A stretch of DNA of 64,000 bases from Eledone cirrhosa (taxonomy: Eukaryota; Mollusca; Cephalopoda; Octopoda; Eledonidae): the NCBI GenBank assembly GCA_964016885.1, contig OZ024744.1:68017551-68081550 (forward strand). Direction: 5' to 3'. The position numbers and the translations under genes were made by a program. The notes under the pieces are model-generated. The model was not told the origin of the DNA. It saw only the letters and a list, made by a program, of their open reading frames with translations, and made no database searches. Shown piece after piece: positions 31,819 through 46,025 of the stretch. The stretch's first letter is position 1. Every line of letters begins with the position of its first letter.

Positions 31819-33658
31819 GTGCGGAAAGACGTGTATAATGGCCTCATACTGAAAGAGCTGAGGAAAAAATACAAGGTAGCAGATAAGGCCGAACTTGAGA
31901 AAATGAATGTTGAAGCATCTTGTATAATGCATGAGTTGGAAATTGAGAACAGAACACAACCTTTCGTGCCCAGGAAACCGAAGATCAATATGAAGGACCA
32001 CAAGAGGAATTTTGAGATTGACCTGCCAGTTAGATTGATCGCACCTTCAAAATCGGACCTGGGCAAATTAAGCAAAAACATTCTTGACAGGGTGATACTG
32101 CAAATTAAGAACTTGGATTGTGTATCTAACCTGAGCTTGTGGAAGGGAACTGGAGAGGTTGTTGAGTGGTTTAGGCAAATTAAATATGACAATAATAATA
32201 GGTTTATTCAACTTGATATAGCTAACTATTATTCTTCTATTACCCCTAGTCTACTAAATAAGGCACTAAATTACGCATTCAAACATACGGACCTAACTAG
32301 CAAAGAAATGCATATTATATTATCGGCTAGGAAAACTTTGATAGAATTTGATGACAAATTATGGACCAGAGCAGATAGAGATAGCAATTTTGACATAACT
32401 ATGGGATCTTCCGACTCAGCTCAGGTAACTGACCTTGTGGGCTTATTTTTAATCAATTCGCTACATAGGAAAATACCTGGTACTACCGGAGGTTTATATA
32501 GGGATGACATGCTTTTACTTATTAATAATAATAACCCTGAACTAAATAGAAAATGTAAACAAATTACAAAATTTTTTAATTACTTTAACCTTAAAATAGA
32601 AATTGAGAACAACCATAGAATAGTCAATTTCCTAGATATAACATTAAATCTCAACACATGTCTCCACTATCCTTTTCACAAGTTGAATGAAAACTTAAAC
32701 TATGTCAACTTTAACTCTAACCACCCCAGATCTGTCAAAAACACTATAATAAACTCAGTCCAAAAACGTATCTCTAGGATCTCGTCGAATAGAAAGATTT
32801 TTGACGAAAAGGCCCAATACTATAATGATGCACTAGCTAGGGCAGGGTATGCTGATAAGATTGTGTACATAGATAATGATAAACAAACTAAACAAAGTAA
32901 CAACTTTTTTAATTACGGCAACAACATTAACAACTATAATAGAAAGCATTACAATAATTCCAAAGGACAAAAAAGAAATAGAACTAGGAACATAATTTGG
33001 TTTGCCCCCCCCTTTCTCACTAAACATTAAAACCCACATCGCTAAATTATTTTTCAAAGCTCTTGATAATCGCTTCCCTAGAACACATAGGTACCACTCA
33101 ATCTTCAATAGGCATACAATTAAATTAACCTACTCATCCACCAAAAATTTAGCACAAAATATTAATAGAATAAATAATAGGAACTTAAAACCTACTGATA
33201 ATAGCATAAATAATATACAAGTTAACAAATGTAACTGTAGAGATAGATCTAAATGTCCGTTAAATAACAACTGCTTAGTTAAAAATATAGTATACAATTG
33301 TAATGTTAATACTGACTCTAATTCTTTTAACTACGTCGGTTCCACATCGACGGAATTTAAACTTCGCTATAATAACCACAAGAATTCTTTCACAGATCCA
33401 AATAAAAAATCTTCAACGGCACTATCAGGGGTACTCTGGCAACTTAAGCTAGATAACGTTAGATATTCGACGGCTTGGAATATAGTCTCAAGAGGGATTC
33501 CTTTTAATTCATCCTCTGAGACATGTGACCTCTGCGCAGAGGAGATATTCTTTATACTAAAATCTAAAAATTCCCTTAACCTACGGACAAATTTATTCAG
33601 TTGTTGCAAACATAGATTAAACTCAACGTTTAAATATAAATTTAAATTTAAAATGTAG
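31819..33658 (+). pseudogene. Penelope-like YRDD reverse transcriptase + GIY-YIG (one frameshift)
   Basis: Retroelement polyprotein; RT copies element RNA and a GIY-YIG-type nuclease would nick the target. RT features: MKDHKRNFEIDLPVRLIAPS, motif A FIQLDIANYYSSI, FDITMGSSDSAQVTDLVGLF, and the catalytic loop GLYRDDMLLL, then VNFLDITLNL. After RNIIWFAPPF the frame is lost at an eight-C run (33005-33012) and continues one frame over with the Cys cluster CNCRDRSKCPL and NYVGST. Seven Cs would keep the frame, so this is a very recent lesion or a sequencing slip. The N-terminus is missing where the inverted arm joins (31796). Placement among Penelope-like elements rests on the GIY-YIG-like tail and overall layout; I cannot fix the clade. 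Confidence 0.8.
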
Positions 33659-34872
33659 TATATTTAGTTTGATTTATATTTATATGAGAACTAGCCGATA
33701 AATCTTTTGATTCCTAAATCTTTGATTCCCTCTTTTTACTCTTTTTTACTCTTTTTATTGTTTATTTTATTTTATTTATTTTTATTTTTATTTTTATTTT
33801 TATTTTTATTTTTATTTTTAATTTTATTTTTATTTTTATCTAAACATTCCTCATGAAAAATTAAGCTACCCTAAAAGCCGATGCTCCAAATTTTTTGAAT
33901 TAACCTTACACTAGATAAACTTATATATTAAATATTGGAACATATGTAGACATTATTGGACATCATAATCTTTTTTGCGATATTCCTTGCTAGATGTGAT
34001 TTGATAGATAATTTTTGGCTTTGTCTTGTAATGAACTTGGCAATATATTGTCAATTAACTTTGAAGGGTTGTTCTTTGTGGTTTATTTTTATTTTCATTT
34101 TTATTTTTATTTTTATTTTTATTTTTATTTTTATTTTTATTTTTATTTTTATTTTTATTTTTATTTTTATTTTTATTCTTTTAGTATTGTAGTATTCTAT
34201 AATATTTTTATTTTTATTTTATTTTATTTTTATTTTTAATATTTTTATATGTAAATTTTTATTTTTAATATTTTTATATGTAAATTTTTAATACGTAATA
34301 TTTTTAATACGTAGTATTTTTAATATGCAATATTTTTATTATGTAATATTCTTTCGTAATATTTTTTTTTTTTTTTTTTTTTAGTTTTCTATTCTATATT
34401 TTTATATATTTTTACTTATTATCATTATTATTGTTATCTTTGTTTATAATATAATATATATTTTCGATTAGTATATTGAAATCTGCTCTCTATTTCTGCT
34501 TGATAGATAATCTTGTAGAGTAATCGCAAGAATAATACGCTCAAATTTTTATACCACATTGAGAATGTTTTCCGGTAACTTAGAATTTGCGGAGTGAATC
34601 AGTTGGATTCACATTGATGTTTTGTAGCTGTCACATAGACATATGAATTTTTTAAAAACTAAACATAAGATAATGAATTTTCACGCATTGTGAATACTTG
34701 TTTCATTCAGGAATACTGATATTTACAATATAGTGTATGTTTTATAAATACTAATACATTAAAACATAGGGTTTTCTACGCCTCGAATATGTCTGGCTAT
34801 TTTTAAATTTTTTTTCTCTCTCTATATCTCTCTATATCTCTCTATATATCTCCCTTACATTAATACTTGAGC

Positions 34873-34915
<43 letters not shown>

Positions 34916-35379
34916 ATGCATCATTGATACACTTACTCAAAATGACCTCCCACTACCTAATTTTCTATATATATATATGTATCTATCTCTATTTCCTCTC
35001 TCTATATATATATATATCTCTTTCTATCTCTTTACATGAAGCTCTTCGCTTTATCTATTTTTCCATCTCTCTATTTTGTCCCATGCATTTCTTCTTTTTC
35101 TCTTTCTTCTTTTTCTTCCTTTTCTTCGTTTTGTCTTTCTCTCTTTCTTATTTCCTTCTTTTCTCTCTCTCTTTCTTTCTCTCTGTATTTTCACTGCTAG
35201 AGTAAACCTCTTCAAATGAAGTTGATGTTTATTACGGTATGTCGAATATATTTATCTATAAAACTGTTTATATTGTATTTTGTCTGATGAAGGCATAGCA
35301 TATTGTTAATATGATATCCCCGAAATATATATAATGAAATAAATATGGTTTTATAAATATAGTTTTCCATTTATTTAAT

Positions 35380-35382
<3 letters not shown>
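33659..35382 (+). mobile_element. PLE 3' region and terminus
   Basis: Non-coding: (TTTTTA)n-type tracts at 33780-33840 and 34085-34175, CT-rich stretches at 34815-35190, then the terminal motif at 35284-35325. Phe-Tyr or Phe-Ile reading frames are repeat artefacts. Confidence 0.8.
35284..35325 (+). ncRNA. Hammerhead-like motif, copy C
   Basis: CTGATGA (35284-35290), aggc, ATA-g-CATATT / AATATG-a-TAT with loop gtt, cccc, GAAA (35322-35325). It lies at the PLE 3' terminus. Confidence 0.4.
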
Positions 35383-35410
<28 letters not shown>

Positions 35411-35414
<4 letters not shown>

Positions 35415-35598
35415 CAGGATGGATTAGTTAGAAACTGGTTAGACTAATACTCACCAGAGTACTCGTTACTTGGGGTAGTAGAGTATGGTTATATGAATGA
35501 GTCAGGAGCCCGACGGCTGAGCTCTTGCCATTTCAGACTTTGGAACTAGCTGTTGAAATGGCAAGAGCTCAGCTGTCGGGGTCCTGACTCATTCATAT
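35411..35598 (-). repeat. Dispersed repeat 'R', copy 3, with hairpin
   Basis: 35411-35545 is a minus-oriented copy of repeat R. 35491-35535 is reverse-complemented, with a few mismatches, at 35554-35598, so one end of R is present in both orientations. Confidence 0.7.
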
Positions 35599-35631
35599 AT
35601 ATGTGTGTGTGTGTGTGTATGTGTATATGTG

Positions 35632-35684
<53 letters not shown>

Positions 35685-35691
35685 ATATGTG

Positions 35692-35772
<81 letters not shown>
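35599..35772. repeat. GT/TA compound microsatellite
   Basis: Alternating GT and TA tracts. Confidence 0.95.
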
Positions 35773-35903
35773 TAGAAAAGGGAAGTAATATAGAGAAAAG
35801 GTGAAGTTGGAAATAGCACGGGAAATATTTTTAAGGGTCTGTTTATCTTTTCTGATTCGTCAAAGTGACAATATTGAAAAGATAACATTATTAAAAAGAT
35901 AAT

Positions 35904-36020
35904 TGGATGAAAGGCAAAGTTAACCTCGGCGGGATTTGAACTCAGAATGGCAAGGGCCGTAACTCTATGCGCCAAAGCATGGCATCCGACACTCTACCAA
36001 TACTGCCAATCCACCGCCTA
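35904..36020 (-). mobile_element. SINE head half
   Basis: Minus strand 'ggcggtggattggcagtattg' type head with box A and 'gagttcaaatcccgccgagg' box B region; the body is truncated at about 35904. Confidence 0.8.
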
Positions 36021-36034
36021 TATTATTAAAAAGA

Positions 36035-36735
36035 TGTTATTAGAAAGATAATGTTATTAAAAAGATAATGTTATTAAAAAATGAGAGGGACAATTCTTTT
36101 TAAAAAAATTTTTATGATGATACTTTTAAAGTATATGAAGAAATTACCGGTTTCGATGTGTTATTAAAATCCATCTTGTCAAATGATGAGTGTAAAAAAT
36201 TAAAAATTAAAAAGAGTTGATAGGAGTTAAAAACGAAAGGTTTAAAATTAAAATCAAAATCAAATGTTTGAGTAAATTTTCTTCCATCCTGCTGAAAGGT
36301 TGGGTGGAATGAGAATTTTACTTGTTTTTCTGCAAGGGAAGAAGTTGTTTTGAAAAATATCCTGTTTTGAGTGGTCACAATTTCAAAGGGGGATAGGGGA
36401 TTGTAAGTGAGAGCTGAATTCTGTAGGAGTAGTAGTAGGATTGTATGTGTACATATATATACACACATATATATAGAGAGAAAGTGTGAGGGTATATATA
36501 CAACAGTACACACATGTGAGTGTGTGTGTGTATATGTATGTGTTTTTTTCAGTTTGTTTGTCATAGTCCTTTAGCAATAAAAACATGTGTGTGTATGTGT
36601 TTTTTCAGCCTGTCTGTCACAGAAACTTTTGTGGAGGGGAATTAACAAAAAAAGTTTTTCTCTTCAAAATTCAGAAAATTGTCAAAAATTAAAAACTAAA
36701 ATCCAAAGGATTCTCAGAATCAAAAAATGTTTAAA
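36035..36735 (-). mobile_element. PLE terminal arm, left member of inverted pair
   Basis: Reverse complement of 40480-41350: shared blocks include 'gagagggacaattctttt', 'cctgctgaaaggttgggtgg' and 'aaaggattctcagaatc'. It contains 'accggtttcgatgtg', the terminal motif also in the 15811 palindrome. GT/CA tracts differ in length between arms. Confidence 0.8.
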
Positions 36736-37227
36736 TTAAAGAAGATTTTAAAGCTGGGTAGAGTCATTCCTGCACAATCTGCAAAGATACACAAACCTAT
36801 CTCCAACCTTACAGTAATAAAATGCGGAAGAACAAACTGTGGAACATGCCTATACTTAAATGAAGGGCAAAAATTCAGGTTTAAAGATGCCCAAACTTTC
36901 ACAGTGAAAAACAACTTCACTTGCAACTTGGAGAACCTGATCTATATAATCACATGTGGTGGCTGTCGACATAACTATATAGGATAGACGGGAGTGTCAT
37001 TACGCAAAAGAATGACCATCCATCGCCAACAAATCCGAGACTTAAACACAAGGAAAACCCCCTTAAGTAGGCACATTTCAGATTGTGCAGGAATGACTCA
37101 ACCCAACTTTAAAATCTTCCCCCTTTACAAGTGCTCCGATTCTTTCACTCAACAACAAATAATAAATAAGGAAAATCTATTTATTAACAAATTTAAACCA
37201 AAACTAAATGTTATCACCCCCCATTAG
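36727..37227 (+). pseudogene. GIY-YIG endonuclease fragment of a Penelope-like element
   Basis: Encodes CGRTNCGTCLYLNEG, FTCNLENLIYIITCGGCRHN and YIG, then TAG at 36985-36987, then TGVSLRKRMTIHRQQIRD, PLSRHISDC and a proper stop. The paired IYI and YIG motifs with Cys-rich spacing are those of the C-terminal GIY-YIG nuclease of Penelope-like elements. Only one in-frame stop interrupts it, where a Glu codon usually stands. The RT is missing upstream. The sequence is distinct from the YRDD family, so a second PLE lineage is present. Confidence 0.8.
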
Positions 37228-38023
37228 TTTTCCACACACACACACCACAAAGGGATCTGTGACAAACAGACTGAAAAACACACACACACACATACACCAC
37301 AACGCCCTTCCCACCCACACACACATATGTACACTATTTTTTATGTGTGTGTGTGTGTATATATATATATTTGTATATATTTATATGGAGAATTATGTTT
37401 GTAAGTATTTATCTTATTATAATATTGTAGTGGGTTAAATATATAAATATCTATATATATTTTAATAATAGCATATGTATTTTTATTAAAAAGATAATTT
37501 GCAATTATTAGTTGTTTATAATATGAGTTACGAGGGATTTTAATTTTGTGTTTTATGTAGATAAATAAATAAATAGGTAGTTCAAGTTTTAGGTGGTTAT
37601 TTTTAATATGAGTTACGAGAGAAGTTGATTTTGTATTTTATGTAAATAAATAGGTAGTTAAAATTATGAATTTATATATTTGGATAACTTGTTCAGCATT
37701 GAGAGTGTTTTAAATTAACGGAATTAGGTATAATAAGTTTATATGATTGAGAAAGGAAAGATAACTCCAATTTTATTTGTTAAACGATAAAAGTTTTAAG
37801 AGTTAGTGTGAGATTAATTAATTATTTAGTCGAAAGAAATATGAATGTTTAAACATCGTCTTGAATAGGATACATTTTCTAAAGTCAGTTAATGGTTATT
37901 AATCTACGTTTAAAAAAATAGATTTAGAGGGTGTCATTGGAAAAATAAAGTTAAAAAATTAAAAAATTAAAAAATTAAAATTAGAATTATATAGATATAC
38001 ATAAATATTTATAAATATCTATG

Positions 38024-38030
<7 letters not shown>
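37228..38030. other. PLE 3' non-coding and AT-rich sequence
   Basis: CA/TG tracts at 37240-37360, then AT-rich sequence with a ~55-base repeated phrase ('atatgagttacgag') at 37520 and 37607. No gene. Confidence 0.5.

Positions 38031-38109
<79 letters not shown>
38031..38109. repeat. (TA)n microsatellite
   Basis: About 79 bases of pure TA. Confidence 0.95.
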
Positions 38110-38112
<3 letters not shown>

Positions 38113-38182
38113 TATTTAAAAAAATTGCTGAAACGTGAAAGTACTACAAATATAAGAGATATGATTTAGCGATATTAATATA

Positions 38183-39810
38183 TTAAAAATATAAATTGTT
38201 AAAAAAGATAGGATCATTTTGAAGATTTATAGGAATATTATAAATTACACATAGTTCTGAATGTAGAATTTTGGCGATGTCTGCAAGAATTAAATAATTC
38301 TGTTCTGAGATTAATAGACAGTTAATTATATAAAAAATTTCTTCAATACACAATTTACAGAATTTTGATAAAGCCATGTTTTAGTTCGCAGGTGCTTCTG
38401 AAATCGTTTTCCAAGATATTGAATAGTCTATATTCTTGCTTTTTAAGTTCCATATAAGATGTGAAAGAGAAGTGGAAGATTTTTTATCAGATCTTCTGAA
38501 AGAGTGATTATGGTTATTCCAGCGATCTTTAAATTTTGTAGAAGTGGCACCGACATAGTTAAATATATTATCACTAGTTTTTACTGTGCATTTATCTAAA
38601 CATTTATTTTTATCTAAACATTTATTTTGTAAAGGGCAGTTTGATTTGATTCTACAGTTACATTTTACGGAGTTGTTGTTGCTCGGAACGGTACTATTAT
38701 GTTGGAAATTGCTAGAAATAAAATTATTGCTATTATGGTTATTTTGGTTAGGGTTTAAATTTAAGTTTCTATTATTAATTCTATTTATATTTTGTGCTAT
38801 GTTCATAGTAGTAGAGTAGGATAGTTTTATAGTATGTCTGTTAAAGATTGAGTGGTATCTGTGGGCTTTAGGAAAACATTTGTCTAGTGCTTTAAAGAAT
38901 AGTTTTGCTAAAGGTGTTTTAACACTTAATGAGAATGAGGGTGAGTACCACATACTATTTCTAGTTCTAGTTCTTTTGTTTGGTTTAGAGTTTAAGTTAA
39001 ATAGTTTATTATAATTAATACTAGGGTGATTTGCCATGTTATTGTTGTCAATGTATTTAATTTTATTCGAATACCTTGCTCTATTTAAAGCTTCATTATA
39101 ATATTCAGCCTTATCATCAAAAATATTTTTATTAGCAGAGATGCGTGAAATTCGTTGTTGGACGCTATTGACAATAGTGTTCTTAATAGATCTAGGATGA
39201 TTAGAGTTAAAACTTACGTAATTTAGATTCTCATTAATTTTATGGAAAGGATAGTAAAGCCCTGTGCTAAGGTTTAATGTTACGTCTAAGAAGTTAACGA
39301 TTTTATAGTTATTCTCTATTTTTAACTTAAGGTTATAATTATTGAAAAATTGTATTATGGATTTTCTTTTCCTATTAATTTCACAATTACTATGATTTTC
39401 AATTAAAAGTAGCATATCATCACGATATAAACCACCGGTCATTTCTGGCATTTTCCTATGCAGTGTATTATTAATAAATAAGCCCACAAGATCCGTTATT
39501 TGCGCCGAGTCAGATGACCCCATAGTGATATCAAAATTATTTTTTCTATCGGCTCTTATCCATTAAAGTTTTCCGTGCTGTTAGAATGATATTCATTTCA
39601 TCACTAGATAAATCTGCATGTTTAGATGCGCAGATAAGAGCCCTATTAAGTAAACTAGGAGTAATAGAGGAGTAGTAATTTGCAATATCCATTTGAATGA
39701 ATTTTTTGTTGTTTAAATTTTATGTTATTGAACCAATCTATAACTTCATAAGTACCGTTCCATAGTTTCAGGTGTGATAGTTTAAGTTGCGGTATGATTC
39801 TATCTAATTT
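38183..39810 (-). pseudogene. Second YRDD Penelope-like element, RT + GIY-YIG
   Basis: Same family as 31819-33658, clearly diverged. From 39523: MGSSDSAQITDLVGLFINN, GLYRDDMLLL, VNFLDVTLNL, SNHPRSIKNTIVNSVQQ, MWYSPSFSLSVKTPLAKLFF, CNCRIKSNCPLQNKC, NYVGATSTKFKDRW. The TAA at 38381-38383 is in frame and is followed by LCIEEIFYI, equivalent to LCAEEIFFI. Upstream of 39523 the motif A and N-terminal region is frameshifted. The element lies between the inverted arms at 36035 and 40480. A CLDKNKCLDK duplication near the Cys cluster is unusual. Confidence 0.8.
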
Positions 39811-41350
<1,540 letters not shown>

Positions 41351-41393
41351 TTTTCAATAATGTCACTTTGACGAATCAAAAAAGAAAAACAAA

Positions 41394-41600
41394 CCGGCCC
41401 AAACCGGCCAGAATTCTCTACCTCTTTCTGTTGAAACTGGCTGTAACCGGTCGCTCATACTGATGTTAAGGCATTGTTCTCAAAATAAATACTTTCAAAA
41501 TCTCATAGATTCGATATTATGTGAGATAATTATGTGAGATAAAATCTTTACCATAAAAATATAATAATATATATAGAGTAATGTAAATGCTAAAGGGTTA
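41394..41600 (+). mobile_element. TTAA-type MITE, 5'-eroded copy
   Basis: Interior and right end (aaatgctaaaggg-ttaa) are typical; the left CCCTTT end is lost. Confidence 0.7.
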
Positions 41601-41639
41601 AATATATCTCCCGTGCTATTCCCAACTTCATCTTTTCTC

Positions 41640-42060
<421 letters not shown>

Positions 42061-43020
42061 CGTGTTTGTTTTGCAAATACATATACATGTATGCATAAAA
42101 AGTTGTATTACAAAAACTATTAAAATAATTACATTTTGCCAAAGAATTTTGATGTTATTTCTTTTACTTTTTTTTTAGGAATTACAAATCATTTTTTGAA
42201 TTCTTTATATGTAATATCTATATTTGCATTTTGACGGGTTTTATCTTCTTACCGCACAGTTTTAAGAGTGAGAGTAAGAATAAGATGACAACTATTAATA
42301 AAACAAGTCATGCATTTAAATTGAAATAAAATAAATATTTTTAAAAATAAATAAAATGAAAAAAATAAATAATTAATAAAGAAAAAATAATTAATAAAAA
42401 ATATTAATATGTATGTTCTTATATTCTTTTACTAGTTTCAGTAATTGGGCTATGGGCACACTGGTGCACAATCATCACGATGTTTAAGAGAATAAATGGA
42501 CCTTACCCCCTTTGGTACATATTTTATCAACTTCATAAGGTGCAATAACAAAGTCAACCTCAGTGTAAAGGGACATAATATATATAAACGAAATGCTACA
42601 ACATATATTTATTCAATACATTGATATTGCTGGCACACTCACACACACATACACACCCTCAAAGATAAAAACATACACATGCATATTAATTTGAGGAATA
42701 TGAGGTAGTGGTTGCTGCAGAATAAAATAGAAACTATGTAATAAGAAGGCTGCAGCCTGATGACATCCGTGCCCGCTGTACAGGCTGGTTGTTGTTTCAA
42801 TTGGAGGGTTTGGCTATGGTTTTGAAGGGCGTTTTTTGATTTTTATTTTGTCTTGTATGGTATAAGTCTGGTGAGTGTGGTCGATGGAGGTTTACGGATT
42901 GTGTTTCCTTGATTTCATGGATAGCAATGGATTGTTGTACATTTTTTTACTTCAAGTTAAGTAATTGACGGTTTAGTTACACAAACTTACACACACACAC
43001 ACAACATACATATACATATA
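42061..43020. other. Spacer, SINE scrap, unclassified
   Basis: A SINE body remnant lies at about 42500-42565 (-). 42740-42960 has no assignable feature. Confidence 0.4.
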
Positions 43021-43215
43021 TATGTGTGTGTATGGGAACATATATGTATATATATATATATGTGTGTGCATATATATATGTATATATATGTATATATATG
43101 TATATATATATATGTATGTATATGTGTGCATATATATATGCATGTATGTATATATATATATATATATATATACATATATATACATACATGCATATATATA
43201 CATGCATATATTTAT
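43021..43215. repeat. TA/ATGT microsatellite
   Basis: Compound tract. Confidence 0.9.
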
Positions 43216-43640
<425 letters not shown>

Positions 43641-44104
43641 GCACACATACTCTTTCACATATATGACTATATGATTCTTAACATTCTGAATTCAATTTCC
43701 TGACCTGTGTGTCGTGTCCTTAAGCAAGGCACTTTACCTTGCTCCATTCTGCCCAGCTGGCAAAAAATTCAACAAAATCATCCTCAACACCTATGACAGT
43801 AAAGAAGAAGGATGTTGAAAGCCCTAACAAAATAATTGAACTCTAGTAGACAGTATGAAGTCTTTTTAATGACTTATTCATTAGGCTGGCTATCAATGAG
43901 CGCCAACTACTCACATATCTTTGGCGAATTGTATAATCACAGCTTTTGGCAGTCAGGGAACTTTCAGATAACACCTCATAGACTGGATTATTCGATGTGA
44001 GAATTTAGTTTTTCCTTCACCAGCATATTTTCTAAAATAATTGTGATGATTTCTAACATAGATACACGACCAGATACTTTGAGGGAGGTCTAGTCTAAAG
44101 TCTA
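43641..44104. other. SINE scrap and unassigned sequence
   Basis: 43695-43765 is a plus-sense SINE body piece ('aagcaaggcactttacctt'). Nothing recognised in the remainder. Confidence 0.45.
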
Positions 44105-44127
44105 TTTCAAGCCCAAAGGCTCATCAG
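44105..44127 (-). ncRNA. Hammerhead-like motif, copy G (short)
   Basis: Minus strand CTGATGA, GCC-tttg-GGC, tt, GAAA. A compact version of the same core, followed by 'tagactttagactagacc'. Confidence 0.3.
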
Positions 44128-44144
44128 ACCAGTGCTTTTGCTGG

Positions 44145-44550
44145 TTTCCATGGCATTAAGTGAGTACAATACTCCCCGCTGGACCGAACACCAGTCTATT
44201 ACAGGGTTAAACTCCTTGCTATTGCTGGTACTCATTTTCAGTTCAGTATACTGGAGCAGTACAGTGGATTAAAATTGACCTCAGTATATAACTGCTACTT
44301 ATTTTAAGGATCTTTAAAAGGATGAAAGGCTATGTAAACTCTGAAAATATTTTAATTCATAACCAACACATCAAGAATTTACTGTTAAGCCAACTACAGT
44401 TTCTGCTAGCCACACTAAGTTTTTCAATAATAATGGTTTCTAATTTAAGCACAAGACCAGTAATTTTTTAGTAAGTGATAATTGATTAAATTGGCTGGTA
44501 CTATATTTTATCGAATACAGAGAGATGAAAGCAATTTTCTAAGGCGATCG
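44145..44550 (-). mobile_element. SINE fragments
   Basis: 44145-44260 matches the 28075 SINE body. 44270-44400 and 44430-44550 are decayed minus-strand copies of the 2899 family. Confidence 0.55.
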
Positions 44551-44559
44551 ATTCATTAT

Positions 44560-45590
44560 CTCTCCAACTGTTTGCTTTGCTCTGATTCCACTAAAGGACA
44601 TTTGCTGAATGAAACCAGATGCAATGGACAAAATATAAACTATCTCCTCTGTATGGAAAATCTAAAAGTCTTTTCAAGGAATTACATCTAAAATTTGTCA
44701 ACAAAGACTTAAGGATGCAAGTGATTTTAGACAAATACCTAAAAGCCACTTTAAGAAAGGGCAAATTAATCAGCAATGAGAATATTACACTAGTCATAGA
44801 CACTGAAGTTAGAGAATTAGATCATAATCATCCATAAAATTACCTAGGAATATACAAAACTGCTAAAATACATCAAAAGGAAACAAAAGAGCAAATTAGA
44901 AAAGAATACTACAGAAGAGTTAAACTAATATTAAAAACTGAACTGAATGCTAGCAATAAAATAATAGGTATAGATATACTGGCCGTACCAGTTATAAATT
45001 ACAGCTTCAGTATAATAAACGGAAAGTTAAATGAGATGAAAGATTTAGACAGAAAAACTGGTACTGACAGAGTACCGAAGCCACCACCTTTGAGCAAATA
45101 TAGACAATAATATACCTACCCCATTTACAAGGAGGAGAAGGTTGGGTAAAAATAGAAATTTGTTATAAAATAGCAAGAGTCAGATTGAAAAATACTTAGA
45201 AACAAAGAGAGGATGGCTGATAAAGTGAATGTAGAAACTTGAAAAACAAAAACAAATAAATGTTCTCATTATACAGGAATGTGATAAATTACAAGTTAGA
45301 AGCAAATTATGCTCAAACAATAAATTTAGATAATAAAGTAAAATTGGTTAAAGAGATAACAAAACAACAACAAAAACATGAAAATAGGTTTACAAAACAA
45401 ACCAAAGAAAAAAGGGAAAAAGAAACCACTCTATAGCCAAACCCAACTGAGAAGTAAGCTAAATTGAATACCAACAATGGTTCAAAAGCTCTGGACCAGA
45501 ATCGGAAACAGAAATCCTGATTCTTCTTACATAAGACAAATATCTGACAACAAATTATAAGAAAGAACAAAATGAAAACTTGATGGTGCA
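44560..45590 (+). pseudogene. Degraded RT C-terminus of another LINE family
   Basis: Contains NYLLCMENLKVFSRN (the YMDD-type catalytic motif decayed to CMEN), DLRMQVILDKYLKATLRKGK, LISNENITLVIDTEVREL, then after a stop NYLGIYKTAKIHQKETKEQI and YRRVKLILKTELNA, LAVPVINYSFSIING. These blocks follow the order of a LINE RT common in molluscs and other invertebrates. Beyond 45100 it decays into stops. It is unrelated in sequence to the RTE, Tx1 or YLDD families here. Confidence 0.65.
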
Positions 45591-45662
45591 CCTGGTGATG
45601 CAGTAGACAGTTATATAATAAATACTATTGAAGAAATAATAATAATAATAATAATAATAATG

Positions 45663-45716
<54 letters not shown>

Positions 45717-46025
45717 TTTTCTTTATTAACCACAAGGGTTTACATAAAGTAGACATTAAGGACAGTACAGGACAATACAGGACGGTACAAATGGGCATTT
45801 CTGCGTGTAAAAAAACAGAGGATGTAATAAAAAATAACAATGAAAAATTCCCCAATAGGGGGGAGACTTCCGAGGGACATTTGTGGAGAAAACCCATTAA
45901 AAAGGCCACAGTGACCCTGACCACCAGGGCAAGTGCCCTCTCCCAGTTTTCCACCTTTAATTTACAGACACATACTCAGAGAAGGCCCATTCACTCGGGC
46001 CATACTTGCTTCTCTCACTCATCTT

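Larger units (their letters stand above)
29443..35382. repeat. 5.9-kb head-to-head PLE palindrome
   Basis: Left arm 29443-31795 and right arm 33040-35382 are reverse complements, and the ~205-residue coding part appears identical. They differ in (TTTTTA)n length and in a ~30-base tandem duplication in the left arm (about 30757-30816). The 1.24-kb spacer holds the RT core on +. The arrangement is a full-coding copy joined to an inverted, 5'-truncated copy. Confidence 0.92.

Noticed and set aside
45313..45591. 92-codon minus-strand frame with hydrophobic Phe/Cys stretches
   Set aside because: Lies antisense to the decayed LINE C-terminus on +; AT-rich sequence gives Phe-rich frames.
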